Below, piece after piece: positions 55,037 to 63,957 of a stretch of 64,000 bases of DNA; the first letter of the stretch is position 1, and each line of letters begins with the position of its first letter. Origin of the DNA: Jejuia algarum (GTDB lineage: Bacteria; Bacteroidota; Bacteroidia; Flavobacteriales; Flavobacteriaceae); assembly GCA_947495775.1 (NCBI GenBank), contig CANMAQ010000012.1:62001-126000 (forward strand). The letters are read 5' to 3'. Both the position numbers and the translations under genes were made by a program. Below the pieces are notes generated by a model. It was given only the letters and a program-made list of their open reading frames with translations, did no database searches and was not told the origin of the DNA.

Positions 55037-57532
55037 ATGACATTACAATACGCTCAAAACATTATCTATAAATTAGTTGTGCTCCTGTTTGTTGTTAGCG
55101 CAAGCCATGCCCAAAAGTTGGAACGCCCTTTTATCTTGGTAAAAGCAAGCGAACGCGCAGAAATACAACACAAAATAAAGACGCAAAAATGGGCAAAGAA
55201 GATGTATTCAAATTTGAAAGCGCAAACACAACCCCATGTAAAGGCGTTTCATAACACCCCTACAGATTACATAAAGCAATTACCGTTTAATTGGGCCGAA
55301 GCTTCTAAAAATACCTATCCACCTTTTTATCAAACCGATCATGTAGAAGATGGCGTACACAAAAATTTAGATAATGCTACGGCAGAAGAATGGGAACCTG
55401 CAGAGCTTTTAAAAACCTATCTTCAGGCGGCGTTGGATTGTAGTGTGATGTATTACCTGTCTCAAGACGAGCGCTACGCTTATGTGTCCAGTAGCATTTT
55501 ATATGCCTTTGTAAAATCTGTACAGAAAACCAAACTCTCAGAATGGCACGGTAGGGGCGGATGGCTTTTTCCGTATGATGGCTTTAGAGAAGTACGTGTT
55601 ATAGGTGATAAGCTACCTTTAATTTACGATTTTATAGCACCCTATCTTAATGAAGGCGGAAAGCCCTTTGATATTGTACAGCAAGCCACTGTAGATTTTC
55701 CCATAGCAGAAGCCCAGCAGGTTTTTAAAACGTACATCGACATCTCTGTAAATTACGGACAAACCAATTCCAATCACCCTGTTCTAGAAGCCCCAAGTTT
55801 AGTTTATAACGCTTTGGCTATGGACAATCCAGAAGAGCGAGAGCGCTATCTGTCTTATTTTTTAACGGAGAGTACAGCAAACCAAGATGCCCTTGATGTG
55901 ATGGCGAAAAACTACAAGGGTAAAGGAGATATTTGGCCAGAGACCTCACAGTATTTAAACCATGTCACTGTAATTTTAACACGACTGATGTTGGTTGTGA
56001 ACAAATACAAACCAGAATTGCAATTAGGTAAAACGTATGAGAACATCTTGCACGCATTGCCACGGTTAGACTATTTTAAGTACCCTAATGACGAGTTGGT
56101 ACGTTGGGGAGATGGAAAACGTTTTGGACACGCACCTTATGATGCTTATGAGGATGCTTACTTATTGGCTAAAATGGACGGACTAGAAGGACTTCAAGCA
56201 AAATTAAAACCACTTATTGCACGTGCCCAACAAGACAAAACGTATACCCGTTTTGGGGTGGAAGCCCTATTTTGGTACGACGCCCCTCATACCGAAAAAG
56301 TAGCGCCTTTGGAGTTGCCTAGAACCGACCGTGTATACCACGCAGGGATTGTAATGCAACGGAATTTAAGCACAACAGGAAAAGCAAAAGACGGTTTGAT
56401 GTGTTTTGTAGGAGGCGCACACATGGTGCATGGGCATGCCGAAGGGATGAATATAGAATTGTATGGAGAAGGGCAGGTATTAGGTGTGGATAACGGCCGT
56501 GGTAAATATGGCAAAGACCTACACGAAAACTATTCTAGAATTTTTGCAGCCCACAATACGGTTATTGTAAATGGGGCTTCGCAAGGCGAAGGACAATGGG
56601 CTAATTTGGGAATGCATACCATACAGGTGGTAGCAATGGAACCTCAGGTGGGTGCAGCAGGTATTTCACCACACCACTCGTTTAGTCAAACCAGTTTTGA
56701 AGATACGGCAGGAACGGGAGCAGAAGCGACACAAGAACGTACTTTAGCTCTAATTAGAACATCTCCAAAAACAGGCTATTATGTCGATGTGTTTCGTTCT
56801 AAATCGGCATTACCCAACGAGTATCACGACTTTCTGTATCATAATATTGCAGATACATTGCAAATAGAAAATACAGATCTTAAACTGGAACACACCCCAT
56901 TGCGTTATAAAGCCAATGCCAATTTGGAATGGACACGAGGTGCATATAGAAATCCCGGATGGCATTTTTTCGAAGCCGTTAAAACATCACAAGTTTATGA
57001 CAAAACAGTGAAAGCAACATTTCGCACCCAGCAATTAGCTACGGGAGCAGCAGCAATGCAATTGCACATTCCAGGTTTTGAAGGACGTACCTATACCACA
57101 GTTCAAGCACCGCACACATTTCAAGCACCTGCACCTTACAATACTTTGCCAACACCAACATTGGTAATACGACACAAAGGTCCTGCATGGGATACGCCTT
57201 TTGTAGTGGTATACGAACCCTTTGGGAAAAAAGAAAAACCAACCATACAATCGGTTTCGAAATTAGAACAGAACGGCCTGTATAAAGGATTAAAGGTGGT
57301 GAGTAAATTAAAGAAAACAAAATTGATTCAATATATTATCACCCAATCTAAAGGCGAGACATTTAAGAGTACGAATTTAGACCTCTATTTTAAAGGGACT
57401 TTTGCCGTTATTACGTTAGATGCTAGCGAAAATTTAAAAAGCATCTATGTAGGAGATGGTGATGCCTTAAAATTTAACGAGACTACTGTAGATTTAAGCA
57501 GTTCAAAATCTTTTTATAAAGACTATAAATAG
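55037..57532 (+). CDS. Heparinase II/III-fold polysaccharide lyase (candidate PL40 ulvan lyase)
   Basis: The 831-aa product has a signal peptide ending near residue 26 (SHAQ). An (alpha/alpha) toroid (about 30-440) with NSNHP near 238-242 and YDAYEDAYLL near 368-377 is followed by a heparinase II/III C-terminal beta-sandwich starting GHAEGMNIELYGEG near 467, with YSRIFAAHNTVIVNG near 502. The fold is that of lyases acting on uronate polymers by a His/Tyr mechanism. As I recall, ulvan lyase family PL40 (P10 of the Formosa agariphila ulvan PUL) is of this kind and size. The ATG at 55037 is preferred over a TTG 23 codons upstream that would bury the signal peptide. Alginate or heparin-type activity is the alternative. 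Confidence 0.68.
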   Translation: MTLQYAQNIIYKLVVLLFVVSASHAQKLERPFILVKASERAEIQHKIKTQKWAKKMYSNLKAQTQPHVKAFHNTPTDYIKQLPFNWAEASKNTYPPFYQTDHVEDGVHKNLDNATAEEWEPAELLKTYLQAALDCSVMYYLSQDERYAYVSSSILYAFVKSVQKTKLSEWHGRGGWLFPYDGFREVRVIGDKLPLIYDFIAPYLNEGGKPFDIVQQATVDFPIAEAQQVFKTYIDISVNYGQTNSNHPVLEAPSLVYNALAMDNPEERERYLSYFLTESTANQDALDVMAKNYKGKGDIWPETSQYLNHVTVILTRLMLVVNKYKPELQLGKTYENILHALPRLDYFKYPNDELVRWGDGKRFGHAPYDAYEDAYLLAKMDGLEGLQAKLKPLIARAQQDKTYTRFGVEALFWYDAPHTEKVAPLELPRTDRVYHAGIVMQRNLSTTGKAKDGLMCFVGGAHMVHGHAEGMNIELYGEGQVLGVDNGRGKYGKDLHENYSRIFAAHNTVIVNGASQGEGQWANLGMHTIQVVAMEPQVGAAGISPHHSFSQTSFEDTAGTGAEATQERTLALIRTSPKTGYYVDVFRSKSALPNEYHDFLYHNIADTLQIENTDLKLEHTPLRYKANANLEWTRGAYRNPGWHFFEAVKTSQVYDKTVKATFRTQQLATGAAAMQLHIPGFEGRTYTTVQAPHTFQAPAPYNTLPTPTLVIRHKGPAWDTPFVVVYEPFGKKEKPTIQSVSKLEQNGLYKGLKVVSKLKKTKLIQYIITQSKGETFKSTNLDLYFKGTFAVITLDASENLKSIYVGDGDALKFNETTVDLSSSKSFYKDYK

Positions 57533-57560
57533 TTATCCGTAATCAAGTAGGTTATGAGGG

Positions 57561-58601
57561 TTAGAGCGACTCGCGTTCTATAAAATTAAAAGGTACTTTT
57601 ACTTGTCCCGTTTCTTTATTAAGGATCATGTGTGCTGCGGTTTCTCCCATGACTTTAAAATCGGTAGACATTACGGTGATGCCTAGTAGTTCCTTAAGTG
57701 GTGTGTCGTTATAAGAGATGATACCAATGTCTGTACCAATTTCAAATTCGTCTTCCCTTACCTGTTTTACGAGATTCACCAAATCTGATTCTTCAATAGT
57801 GATGAATAAATCGCCTTTTTTTACAATCATATCATCGTAAATTTTATCCATAATTTCAAAGTCTAATTGGTGCTCCACACAAAACTTTCGAAACCCATGT
57901 AAAATTCTTCGCGGGTAGGGGTATACGGATTTGCTAGGATAGATCAACATGATTTTTTTGTATTTTTCTATTTTATACAATCCTAACTTTAAGGCGTCGT
58001 AAATATCATTTTCAAAATCCTGATAAATCTCTCTTAGGCTGCCCTCAATATTAGGCTTTATATTGTCTAATACGATAAGTTTGTTTCGAGGAATGCTTTT
58101 CATCGCCTCGATCACCTTTTCTGTAAAGCTAACATGTTTTAAACCTTCAGTTTTAAAATGCGGCATGATGATAAAATAATCGTAGGCCGATTTGTTCTTA
58201 TTTAACAGGTTTAAAAATAACGTTTCACTACAGTGGTAAATGTGTAAATCGGTATGCGAATTGGCACCAATAGCATCTATAAAATGATTGTAAGTTCTTA
58301 ATTTGTAAGTGCTCAGTTTGTTAACAAGAAACAAGATGTTAACTTTAGAAATTAATTTTGTTCTAGAGATATAAAAACCTTTCCCTCTTATAGATGTAAT
58401 AATATTACGCTCTTTTAGAATACCATAGGCCTTTTCTACCGTATCTCTGGATAAATAAAACTCCTCACTAAACATATTAATGGATGGAATTTTTTGATCG
58501 ATCGTGAGATTCCCAATAGATATATTATGAATAATAGAATCTATAATTTGTTGATATTTAGGAATCCTAGAATCTTCATCAATTTTTATAAATTTCATCA
58601 T
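57561..58601 (-). CDS. GntR-family regulator with LacI-type sugar-binding domain
   Basis: The 346-aa product has an N-terminal GntR winged helix (about 1-75; PKYQQIIDSIIHN, FYLSRDTVEKAYGILKERN, IRGKGFYI) and a periplasmic-binding-protein-like effector domain (about 85-346). Such fusions sense a sugar or sugar phosphate. It is transcribed away from the rhamnose operon, so control of that operon and of PUL genes in response to rhamnose or an intermediate is the natural inference. The ATG at 58601 is preferred over a TTG two codons earlier. It converges on the heparinase-like gene with a 28-bp gap. Confidence 0.83.
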   Translation of the reverse strand: MMKFIKIDEDSRIPKYQQIIDSIIHNISIGNLTIDQKIPSINMFSEEFYLSRDTVEKAYGILKERNIITSIRGKGFYISRTKLISKVNILFLVNKLSTYKLRTYNHFIDAIGANSHTDLHIYHCSETLFLNLLNKNKSAYDYFIIMPHFKTEGLKHVSFTEKVIEAMKSIPRNKLIVLDNIKPNIEGSLREIYQDFENDIYDALKLGLYKIEKYKKIMLIYPSKSVYPYPRRILHGFRKFCVEHQLDFEIMDKIYDDMIVKKGDLFITIEESDLVNLVKQVREDEFEIGTDIGIISYNDTPLKELLGITVMSTDFKVMGETAAHMILNKETGQVKVPFNFIERESL

Positions 58602-59028
58602 TTTCAATTCAGTTTATCTAAAATATATAACGGGCTCTGTAATTTATACAAATTTAGCGAAGGATATTAATAATGAAAAATATAAATTGAATATAATTTA
58701 AGATGTATCTGTCTGTTTTAAAGGGAGTTTGAGAAATTGTTTTTATTTTTACATAAAATAAGGGTAATTATTAATTTTTATAAGGCAATAAATGCGGAAT
58801 TGACAACAAGCAGATGTATTTCTAATGAAAAATGAGTTCTTTTAATTTTGAAGATTAAATTAATGTTAAGAAAAATTAAAAGAATAAAAACCTATATTTA
58901 CGGAATTCAAATTTTTACCCGATGAAAAGTGGTAATATTTCGATATTCTTTATTTGAATTGAATAAAACGTTGTTTGTATGTTAAGCTTTGGATTTTTCT
59001 TACTTTCAGTTGTTTTTTTTGCAGTATA

Positions 59029-59040
59029 GTACAGGATACA
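59029..59040 (+). promoter_or_regulatory. Candidate operator, GTACAGGATACA
   Basis: GTACAGGATAC is an imperfect palindrome and CAGGATACA resembles CAGGACACT (147-155) and CAGGACAGT (4827-4835) at other unit heads. It sits 18 bases before the TAnnTTTG, where a repressor or activator would meet RNA polymerase. The regulator is inferred to be the adjacent GntR protein. Confidence 0.4.
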
Positions 59041-59058
59041 AATATTACGCGTCTAATT

Positions 59059-59066
59059 TATATTTG
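59059..59066 (+). promoter_or_regulatory. Bacteroidota -7 element (TATATTTG) of the rhamnose operon
   Basis: This is a perfect TAnnTTTG, 26 bases ahead of the ATG at 59093. No -33 TTTG lies at the usual distance, as expected for a regulated promoter. Confidence 0.5.
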
Positions 59067-59092
59067 GGCAATATTTTATTTATAATATAACA

Positions 59093-61198
59093 ATGGAAAA
59101 CATCACGAAGACTTTTAAATACGTTGATTACCTGTGGGACGACGAAAAAGCGGCAGCGTTAAATGACAATCAAGTAGAATTATTTTTGTACCGTTCAAAC
59201 ATCTTAGGTGCAGATTTAAGAATTACAAATTACGGAGGTGGAAACACGAGCTGTAAAACAATTGAAACAGATCCTTTAACAAATGAAGAAGTTGAGGTAA
59301 TGTGGGTTAAAGGTTCTGGTGGAGACATAGGAACGTTAACGAGATCTGGTATTGCAGGTCTTTACACAAAAAGATTAAGAGACTTAAAGAATGTTTACCA
59401 AGGATTACACGATGAAGATCGTATGGTAGGTCTTTTTAATCACTGTATTTATGATTTAGACAGTAAAGCACCATCTATTGATACGCCTTTACATGGTTTA
59501 TTACCTTTTGCACATATCGATCACTTACATCCAGATGCGTTAATTGCTGTTGCAGCTGCAGAAGATAGTGAGAAAGTAACCAAAGAGATTTGGGGAGATA
59601 CTATGGGATGGGTGCCTTGGCAAAAGCCAGGTTTCGATTTAGGTTTACAGTTAGAAAAGTGTTTAGCAGATAACCCAGGTATTAGAGGTATCGTTTTAGG
59701 AAGCCACGGTTTATTTACATGGGGTGATACATCTTATGAATGTTATATGAATAGTTTAGAAGTTATTGAAATGGCTTCAGACTATATCACAAAAAAGATC
59801 GAAGCTAATGGTCCTGTTTTTGGAGGTCAAAAAGTAGAGAGCTTACCACAAGAAGAACGTTTAGAAAAAGCGTCTCAATTAATGCCATTATTAAGAGGAT
59901 TATGTTCTTCTGAAAATAGAATGATTGGACACTTCTCTGATACAGACGTGGTGATGGAATACATCAACAGTAATGATTTAGAAAGATTGGCACCTATGGG
60001 TACTTCTTGTCCAGATCACTTCTTGAGAACAAAAATTCAGCCTTTAGTATTAGAATTAGATAAAAACGAAGATTTATCAGATTCAGATGCTATATTAAAG
60101 AAATTAGAGCCTGCATTTGCAGCTTACCGTCAAGAGTATGTAGATTATTACAACACATGCAAAAAAGACAATAGCCCAGCAATACGTGATGCAAATCCAG
60201 TAATTATTATTTTCCCTGGAGTTGGTATGTTTAGTTTTGCAAAAAACAAGCAAACAACACGTGTGGCTAGTGAATTCTACATCAATGCTATTAACGTAAT
60301 GCGTGGTGCAGAAGCGATTACTGCTTACACGTCTTTACCAAGACAAGAAGCATTTGATATAGAATACTGGTTATTAGAAGAGGCGAAATTACAACGTATG
60401 CCAAAAGAATTACCATTATCTCGTAAAGTAGCATTAGTTACTGGAGCAGGTGGTGGAATTGGTAAAGCTATCGCTGATAAATTAGCAGCTCAAGGTGCTA
60501 ATGTTGTACTTACAGATATTAACGAAGAAGCACTTGTAGAAGCTAACGCTACATACAAGCGTGATGTATCTACATATGCTGTATGTGATGTTACAAGCAC
60601 AGAATCTATCGCAAGTGCTTACAAAAAAGCAATTTTAGAATTTGGTGGGGTAGATATCATTGTACATAGTGCTGGATTAGCGATCTCTAAACCAATTGAA
60701 GATACTACAGATAAAGATTGGAATATTTTACAAAGTATTCTTGTAAAAGGACAGTTTGATTTAGCAAAACAATTTGCAGCAATCGCTCGTCAGCAAGGCC
60801 TTGGTGGTGATTACATCGCTATTGCAAGTAAAAACGGATTAGTAGCTGGACCAAATAATGTTGCTTACGGTACTGCAAAAGCAGCACAACAGCACATGGT
60901 ACGTTTATTAGCTGCTGAATTAGCAAAAGATAAAGTACGAGTAAATACAGTAAATCCAGATGGTGTTATTGTAGGTAGTAAAATATGGGAAGGTGCTTGG
61001 GCCGAAGGACGTGCTAAAGCAAACGGTATTACCGTAGAAGAATTACCAGCATTTTACGCTAAGAGAAACTTATTACATGCTATCATCACTCCAGATGATA
61101 TTGCAAACGGTGTATTCTCTTTAGTAGGTATTCTAGATAAGTCTACTGGAAACATTATTAATGTTGATGGTGGAATGGCGAATGCATTCGTAAGATAA
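59093..61198 (+). CDS. rhaEW: Bifunctional rhamnulose-1-phosphate aldolase / L-lactaldehyde dehydrogenase
   Basis: The 701-aa cytoplasmic fusion has residues about 20-430 as a class II aldolase domain with metal-binding-type HIDHLHPDALIA near 140-151 and GSHGLFTWGD near 203-212. Residues about 440-701 form a short-chain dehydrogenase with VTGAGGGIGKA near 450, VHSAGLA near 524 and YGTAKAA near 593, which carries the YxxxK pair. The aldolase splits L-rhamnulose-1-P to dihydroxyacetone phosphate and L-lactaldehyde, and the second domain oxidises the lactaldehyde. The gene leads the rhamnose operon and is followed by an internal hairpin. Confidence 0.9.
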   Translation: MENITKTFKYVDYLWDDEKAAALNDNQVELFLYRSNILGADLRITNYGGGNTSCKTIETDPLTNEEVEVMWVKGSGGDIGTLTRSGIAGLYTKRLRDLKNVYQGLHDEDRMVGLFNHCIYDLDSKAPSIDTPLHGLLPFAHIDHLHPDALIAVAAAEDSEKVTKEIWGDTMGWVPWQKPGFDLGLQLEKCLADNPGIRGIVLGSHGLFTWGDTSYECYMNSLEVIEMASDYITKKIEANGPVFGGQKVESLPQEERLEKASQLMPLLRGLCSSENRMIGHFSDTDVVMEYINSNDLERLAPMGTSCPDHFLRTKIQPLVLELDKNEDLSDSDAILKKLEPAFAAYRQEYVDYYNTCKKDNSPAIRDANPVIIIFPGVGMFSFAKNKQTTRVASEFYINAINVMRGAEAITAYTSLPRQEAFDIEYWLLEEAKLQRMPKELPLSRKVALVTGAGGGIGKAIADKLAAQGANVVLTDINEEALVEANATYKRDVSTYAVCDVTSTESIASAYKKAILEFGGVDIIVHSAGLAISKPIEDTTDKDWNILQSILVKGQFDLAKQFAAIARQQGLGGDYIAIASKNGLVAGPNNVAYGTAKAAQQHMVRLLAAELAKDKVRVNTVNPDGVIVGSKIWEGAWAEGRAKANGITVEELPAFYAKRNLLHAIITPDDIANGVFSLVGILDKSTGNIINVDGGMANAFVR

Positions 61199-61229
61199 GT
61201 TTTTAACATCCAATTAATTTTATAGAAGC

Positions 61230-61272
61230 ATACTTCCATAAACATACCTTATGTTTTTGGAAGTATCTTTTT
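61230..61272 (+). terminator. Hairpin between rhaEW and rhaI
   Basis: A stem of about 17 bp (61230-61246 with 61250-61266, one mismatch region) and T5 form a good intrinsic terminator in the 97-bp gap. It may allow partial read-through, giving more rhaEW than rhaI message, or stabilise the upstream mRNA. Confidence 0.65.
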
Positions 61273-61295
61273 GATTTTTAAAGAAGTCAATACAA

Positions 61296-62576
61296 ATGAA
61301 AATAAATCAAGATCAAGTATCAGAATCAAACAAATCAGGATTAGACAATCATAAAGATAATTTTGATTTTTTAGCCAATAAGTTAACCAAGCAAGGTAAA
61401 GATGTTAATGCAATAGTATCTAAGTTAGCAGACTTTCAAGTTGCAATACCAAGTTGGGCTTTAGGAGCAGGTGGAACGCGTTTTGGGCGTTTTTCTTTTT
61501 ATGGAGAACCTTCTAGTCTAGAACAAAAGATTGAAGATATAGGTGTGTTACATAGCTTAACACAAACTGCTGGAGCGGTATCATTACACATTCCATGGGA
61601 CATCCCTTCTGATTATGCTGCAATTAAAGAGCAAGCAGATGCTTTAAATATAAAGTTTGATGCTGTAAACTCTAATACATTCCAAGATCAAAAAGATGCT
61701 GGCGAAACGTACAAGTACGGGTCTTTAAGCAATACAAGCCAAGCCGTAAGAGAGCAGGCTATACAACACAACTTAGACGTTATTAAAATTGGTGACAAAT
61801 TAGGGTCTAAAGCCTTAACTGTATGGTTAGCCGATGGGTCTTGTTTCCCAGGACAAAATAACTTCCAAACAGCGTTTCAAAATACACAAGACAGTTTAAT
61901 TGATATTTACAAAGGGTTACCAGACGATTGGAAACTATTAGTAGAGTACAAGCCTTACGAGCCAAACTTCTACAGTACAGTTATCCAAGATTGGGGAGCG
62001 TCTTTAATGTTAGCTAATGGTTGTGGCGATAAAGCATACACTTTAGTAGATTTAGGACACCACTTACCAAACTCTAACATCGAACAAATCGTTTCTATCT
62101 TACAATTAAAAGGTAAATTAGGTGGTTTCCACTTTAATGATAGTAAGTACGGTGATGACGATTTAACAGTAGGAAGTATCAAACCTTATGCGTTGTTCTT
62201 AATTTTCAACGAATTGGTATACGGTATGGAAAACAATCCTCAAAACCCAGATTTAGCATGGATGATCGATGCAAGTCATAACGTAAAAGATCCATTAGAA
62301 GATTTAATTCAATCTTTAGAAGCGATACAAGAAGCATACGCTAAAGCGATGTTAATTGACCAAAAGGAGTTAAAAGCAGCACAATTAGATAATGATGTTG
62401 TAAAATGTCAAGAGATTTTACAAGGAGCATACAGAACAGACGTTAGACCATTATTAGAAAAAGCGCGTTTAAACGCTGGTGGTGTATTAAGTCCTATCAA
62501 TGCGTACAGAAGTTTAGATGTAAGAGGGCAATTAATTAAAGAAAGAGGTAGAAATACTGTAGCAACAGGGCTATAA
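61296..62576 (+). CDS. rhaI: L-rhamnose isomerase (TIM-barrel, RhaI type)
   Basis: The 426-aa cytoplasmic protein converts L-rhamnose to L-rhamnulose. Metal and substrate residues typical of the xylose-isomerase-like barrel are visible in VEYKPYEPNFY near 217, VDLGHHLPNSN near 251-261, GGFHFNDSKYGDDDL near 275-289 and MIDASHNVKDP near 323-333. The opening PSWALGAGGTRFGRF near 52-66 is characteristic of the RhaI type rather than E. coli RhaA. It follows rhaEW across the hairpin and precedes the kinase by 10 bp. Confidence 0.88.
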   Translation: MKINQDQVSESNKSGLDNHKDNFDFLANKLTKQGKDVNAIVSKLADFQVAIPSWALGAGGTRFGRFSFYGEPSSLEQKIEDIGVLHSLTQTAGAVSLHIPWDIPSDYAAIKEQADALNIKFDAVNSNTFQDQKDAGETYKYGSLSNTSQAVREQAIQHNLDVIKIGDKLGSKALTVWLADGSCFPGQNNFQTAFQNTQDSLIDIYKGLPDDWKLLVEYKPYEPNFYSTVIQDWGASLMLANGCGDKAYTLVDLGHHLPNSNIEQIVSILQLKGKLGGFHFNDSKYGDDDLTVGSIKPYALFLIFNELVYGMENNPQNPDLAWMIDASHNVKDPLEDLIQSLEAIQEAYAKAMLIDQKELKAAQLDNDVVKCQEILQGAYRTDVRPLLEKARLNAGGVLSPINAYRSLDVRGQLIKERGRNTVATGL

Positions 62577-62586
62577 TATATAGAGT

Positions 62587-63957
62587 ATGAAAAACGTAAC
62601 AGCTGTTTTTGATATAGGAAAAACGAATAAAAAGTTTTTTCTTTTTGATAAAGATTTTAAAGAAGTACATAAAGAATACATTTCGTTCGACGAAATAGAA
62701 GACGAGGACGGGCATCCAACAGAAGATCTTGCTGCATTGCAAAAATGGCTCAAAGAGGTGTTTAACCGTATCCTTACCGCTAAAAAGTTTAGAGTTAAAG
62801 CCATTAACTTTTCAACTTACGGTGCTAGTTTTGTGCATTTAGATGAAAATGGTAATCCTGTAACACCACTTTACAACTATACAAAGCCTTTACCAGACGA
62901 GGTGGTTTCTTCTTTTTTCGAAGCCTATGGCCCTAAAGAAGATTTCTTGCAACAAACAGGATGTGCAGATTTAAGCATGTTAAATTCTGGATTGCAATTG
63001 TACTGGTTAAAGACCACAAAACCTGAAGTCTTTAAAAAGATTAAGTACTCTTTACACTTACCACAGTATTTAAGTTACGTTTTTACAGGTATTCCTTTAA
63101 GTGAATATACCAGTATTGGTTGTCATACAGCACTTTGGGATTATGCCGAGAAAGATTACCACTTGTGGGTATATAAAGAAGGATTAGATAAAATATTGCC
63201 GCCTATCGTGTCTACAGAAACTAGTATTAATATGAATTACAACGGTAATCGTATTAAAATTGGTGTAGGTATACACGATAGTTCTGCGGCTTTATTACCT
63301 TATGTAAGAAGTATTAAGAAAAAATTTATTTTAGTCTCTACAGGAACTTGGAGTATTGCCTTTAATCCGTTTACTGAAAATCCAATTTCAAAAGACACTA
63401 ACGATAGTGATGCCATTAATTACATGCGTATTAATGGGAAACCTGTTAAAGCAGCACGACTATTCTTAGGAAATGAATATAAATTACAGGTACAAAAGTT
63501 AAACGAACGTTATGGTGTAGATGACGATTACCATAGAAATGTGAAGTTTAATTACGATACGTATTTTGAATTGATCAAGGATTTTAAACATGCCTTTAAA
63601 TGGGAAGGTTTAGAAGACGAAGATATGCCTGCAGAAACTCATATTACATTTACGAAATATGAACATGCCTACCATCAATTAATGACAGAGTTGGTATTGT
63701 TACAAATAAAATGTATTAAAAAAGCTATAGGTGAAGACACTATTAGCAGATTGTATGTAGATGGTGGTTTTAGTGATAACGACCTATACATTAAATTACT
63801 TTCTCATTATTTTAGAGATAAGAAATTAAGAACAACACAGGCCTCATTAGGGTCTGCATTAGGTGCAGCGATATCTATTTCAGATACACGCCTAAATTCT
63901 AAATTCTTAAAAAAGAATTACGCACTTAAAAAGCACGTACCGTTTATTGTAAGTTAG
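62587..63957 (+). CDS. rhaB: Rhamnulokinase, FGGY family
   Basis: The 456-aa cytoplasmic sugar kinase starts with the phosphate-binding VFDIGKTNKK near 6-15. NFSTYGASFVHLD near 75-87, the catalytic-type HDSSAALLPY near 233-242, VSTGTWSIAFNP near 253 and VDGGFSDNDLY near 389-399 follow the FGGY plan. It phosphorylates L-rhamnulose to feed RhaEW. It is 10 bp after rhaI. The product is the divergent Bacteroidota type, often annotated as a carbohydrate kinase. The 43 bases after it show no further gene. Confidence 0.85.
   Translation: MKNVTAVFDIGKTNKKFFLFDKDFKEVHKEYISFDEIEDEDGHPTEDLAALQKWLKEVFNRILTAKKFRVKAINFSTYGASFVHLDENGNPVTPLYNYTKPLPDEVVSSFFEAYGPKEDFLQQTGCADLSMLNSGLQLYWLKTTKPEVFKKIKYSLHLPQYLSYVFTGIPLSEYTSIGCHTALWDYAEKDYHLWVYKEGLDKILPPIVSTETSINMNYNGNRIKIGVGIHDSSAALLPYVRSIKKKFILVSTGTWSIAFNPFTENPISKDTNDSDAINYMRINGKPVKAARLFLGNEYKLQVQKLNERYGVDDDYHRNVKFNYDTYFELIKDFKHAFKWEGLEDEDMPAETHITFTKYEHAYHQLMTELVLLQIKCIKKAIGEDTISRLYVDGGFSDNDLYIKLLSHYFRDKKLRTTQASLGSALGAAISISDTRLNSKFLKKNYALKKHVPFIVS

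Larger units (their letters stand above)
58602..59092. other. Divergent regulatory region between gntR and the rhamnose operon
   Basis: About 490 very AT-rich bases with no ORF of note contain the promoters of both transcription directions. The rightmost 70 bases hold a CAGGATACA element and a perfect TAnnTTTG. Confidence 0.6.
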
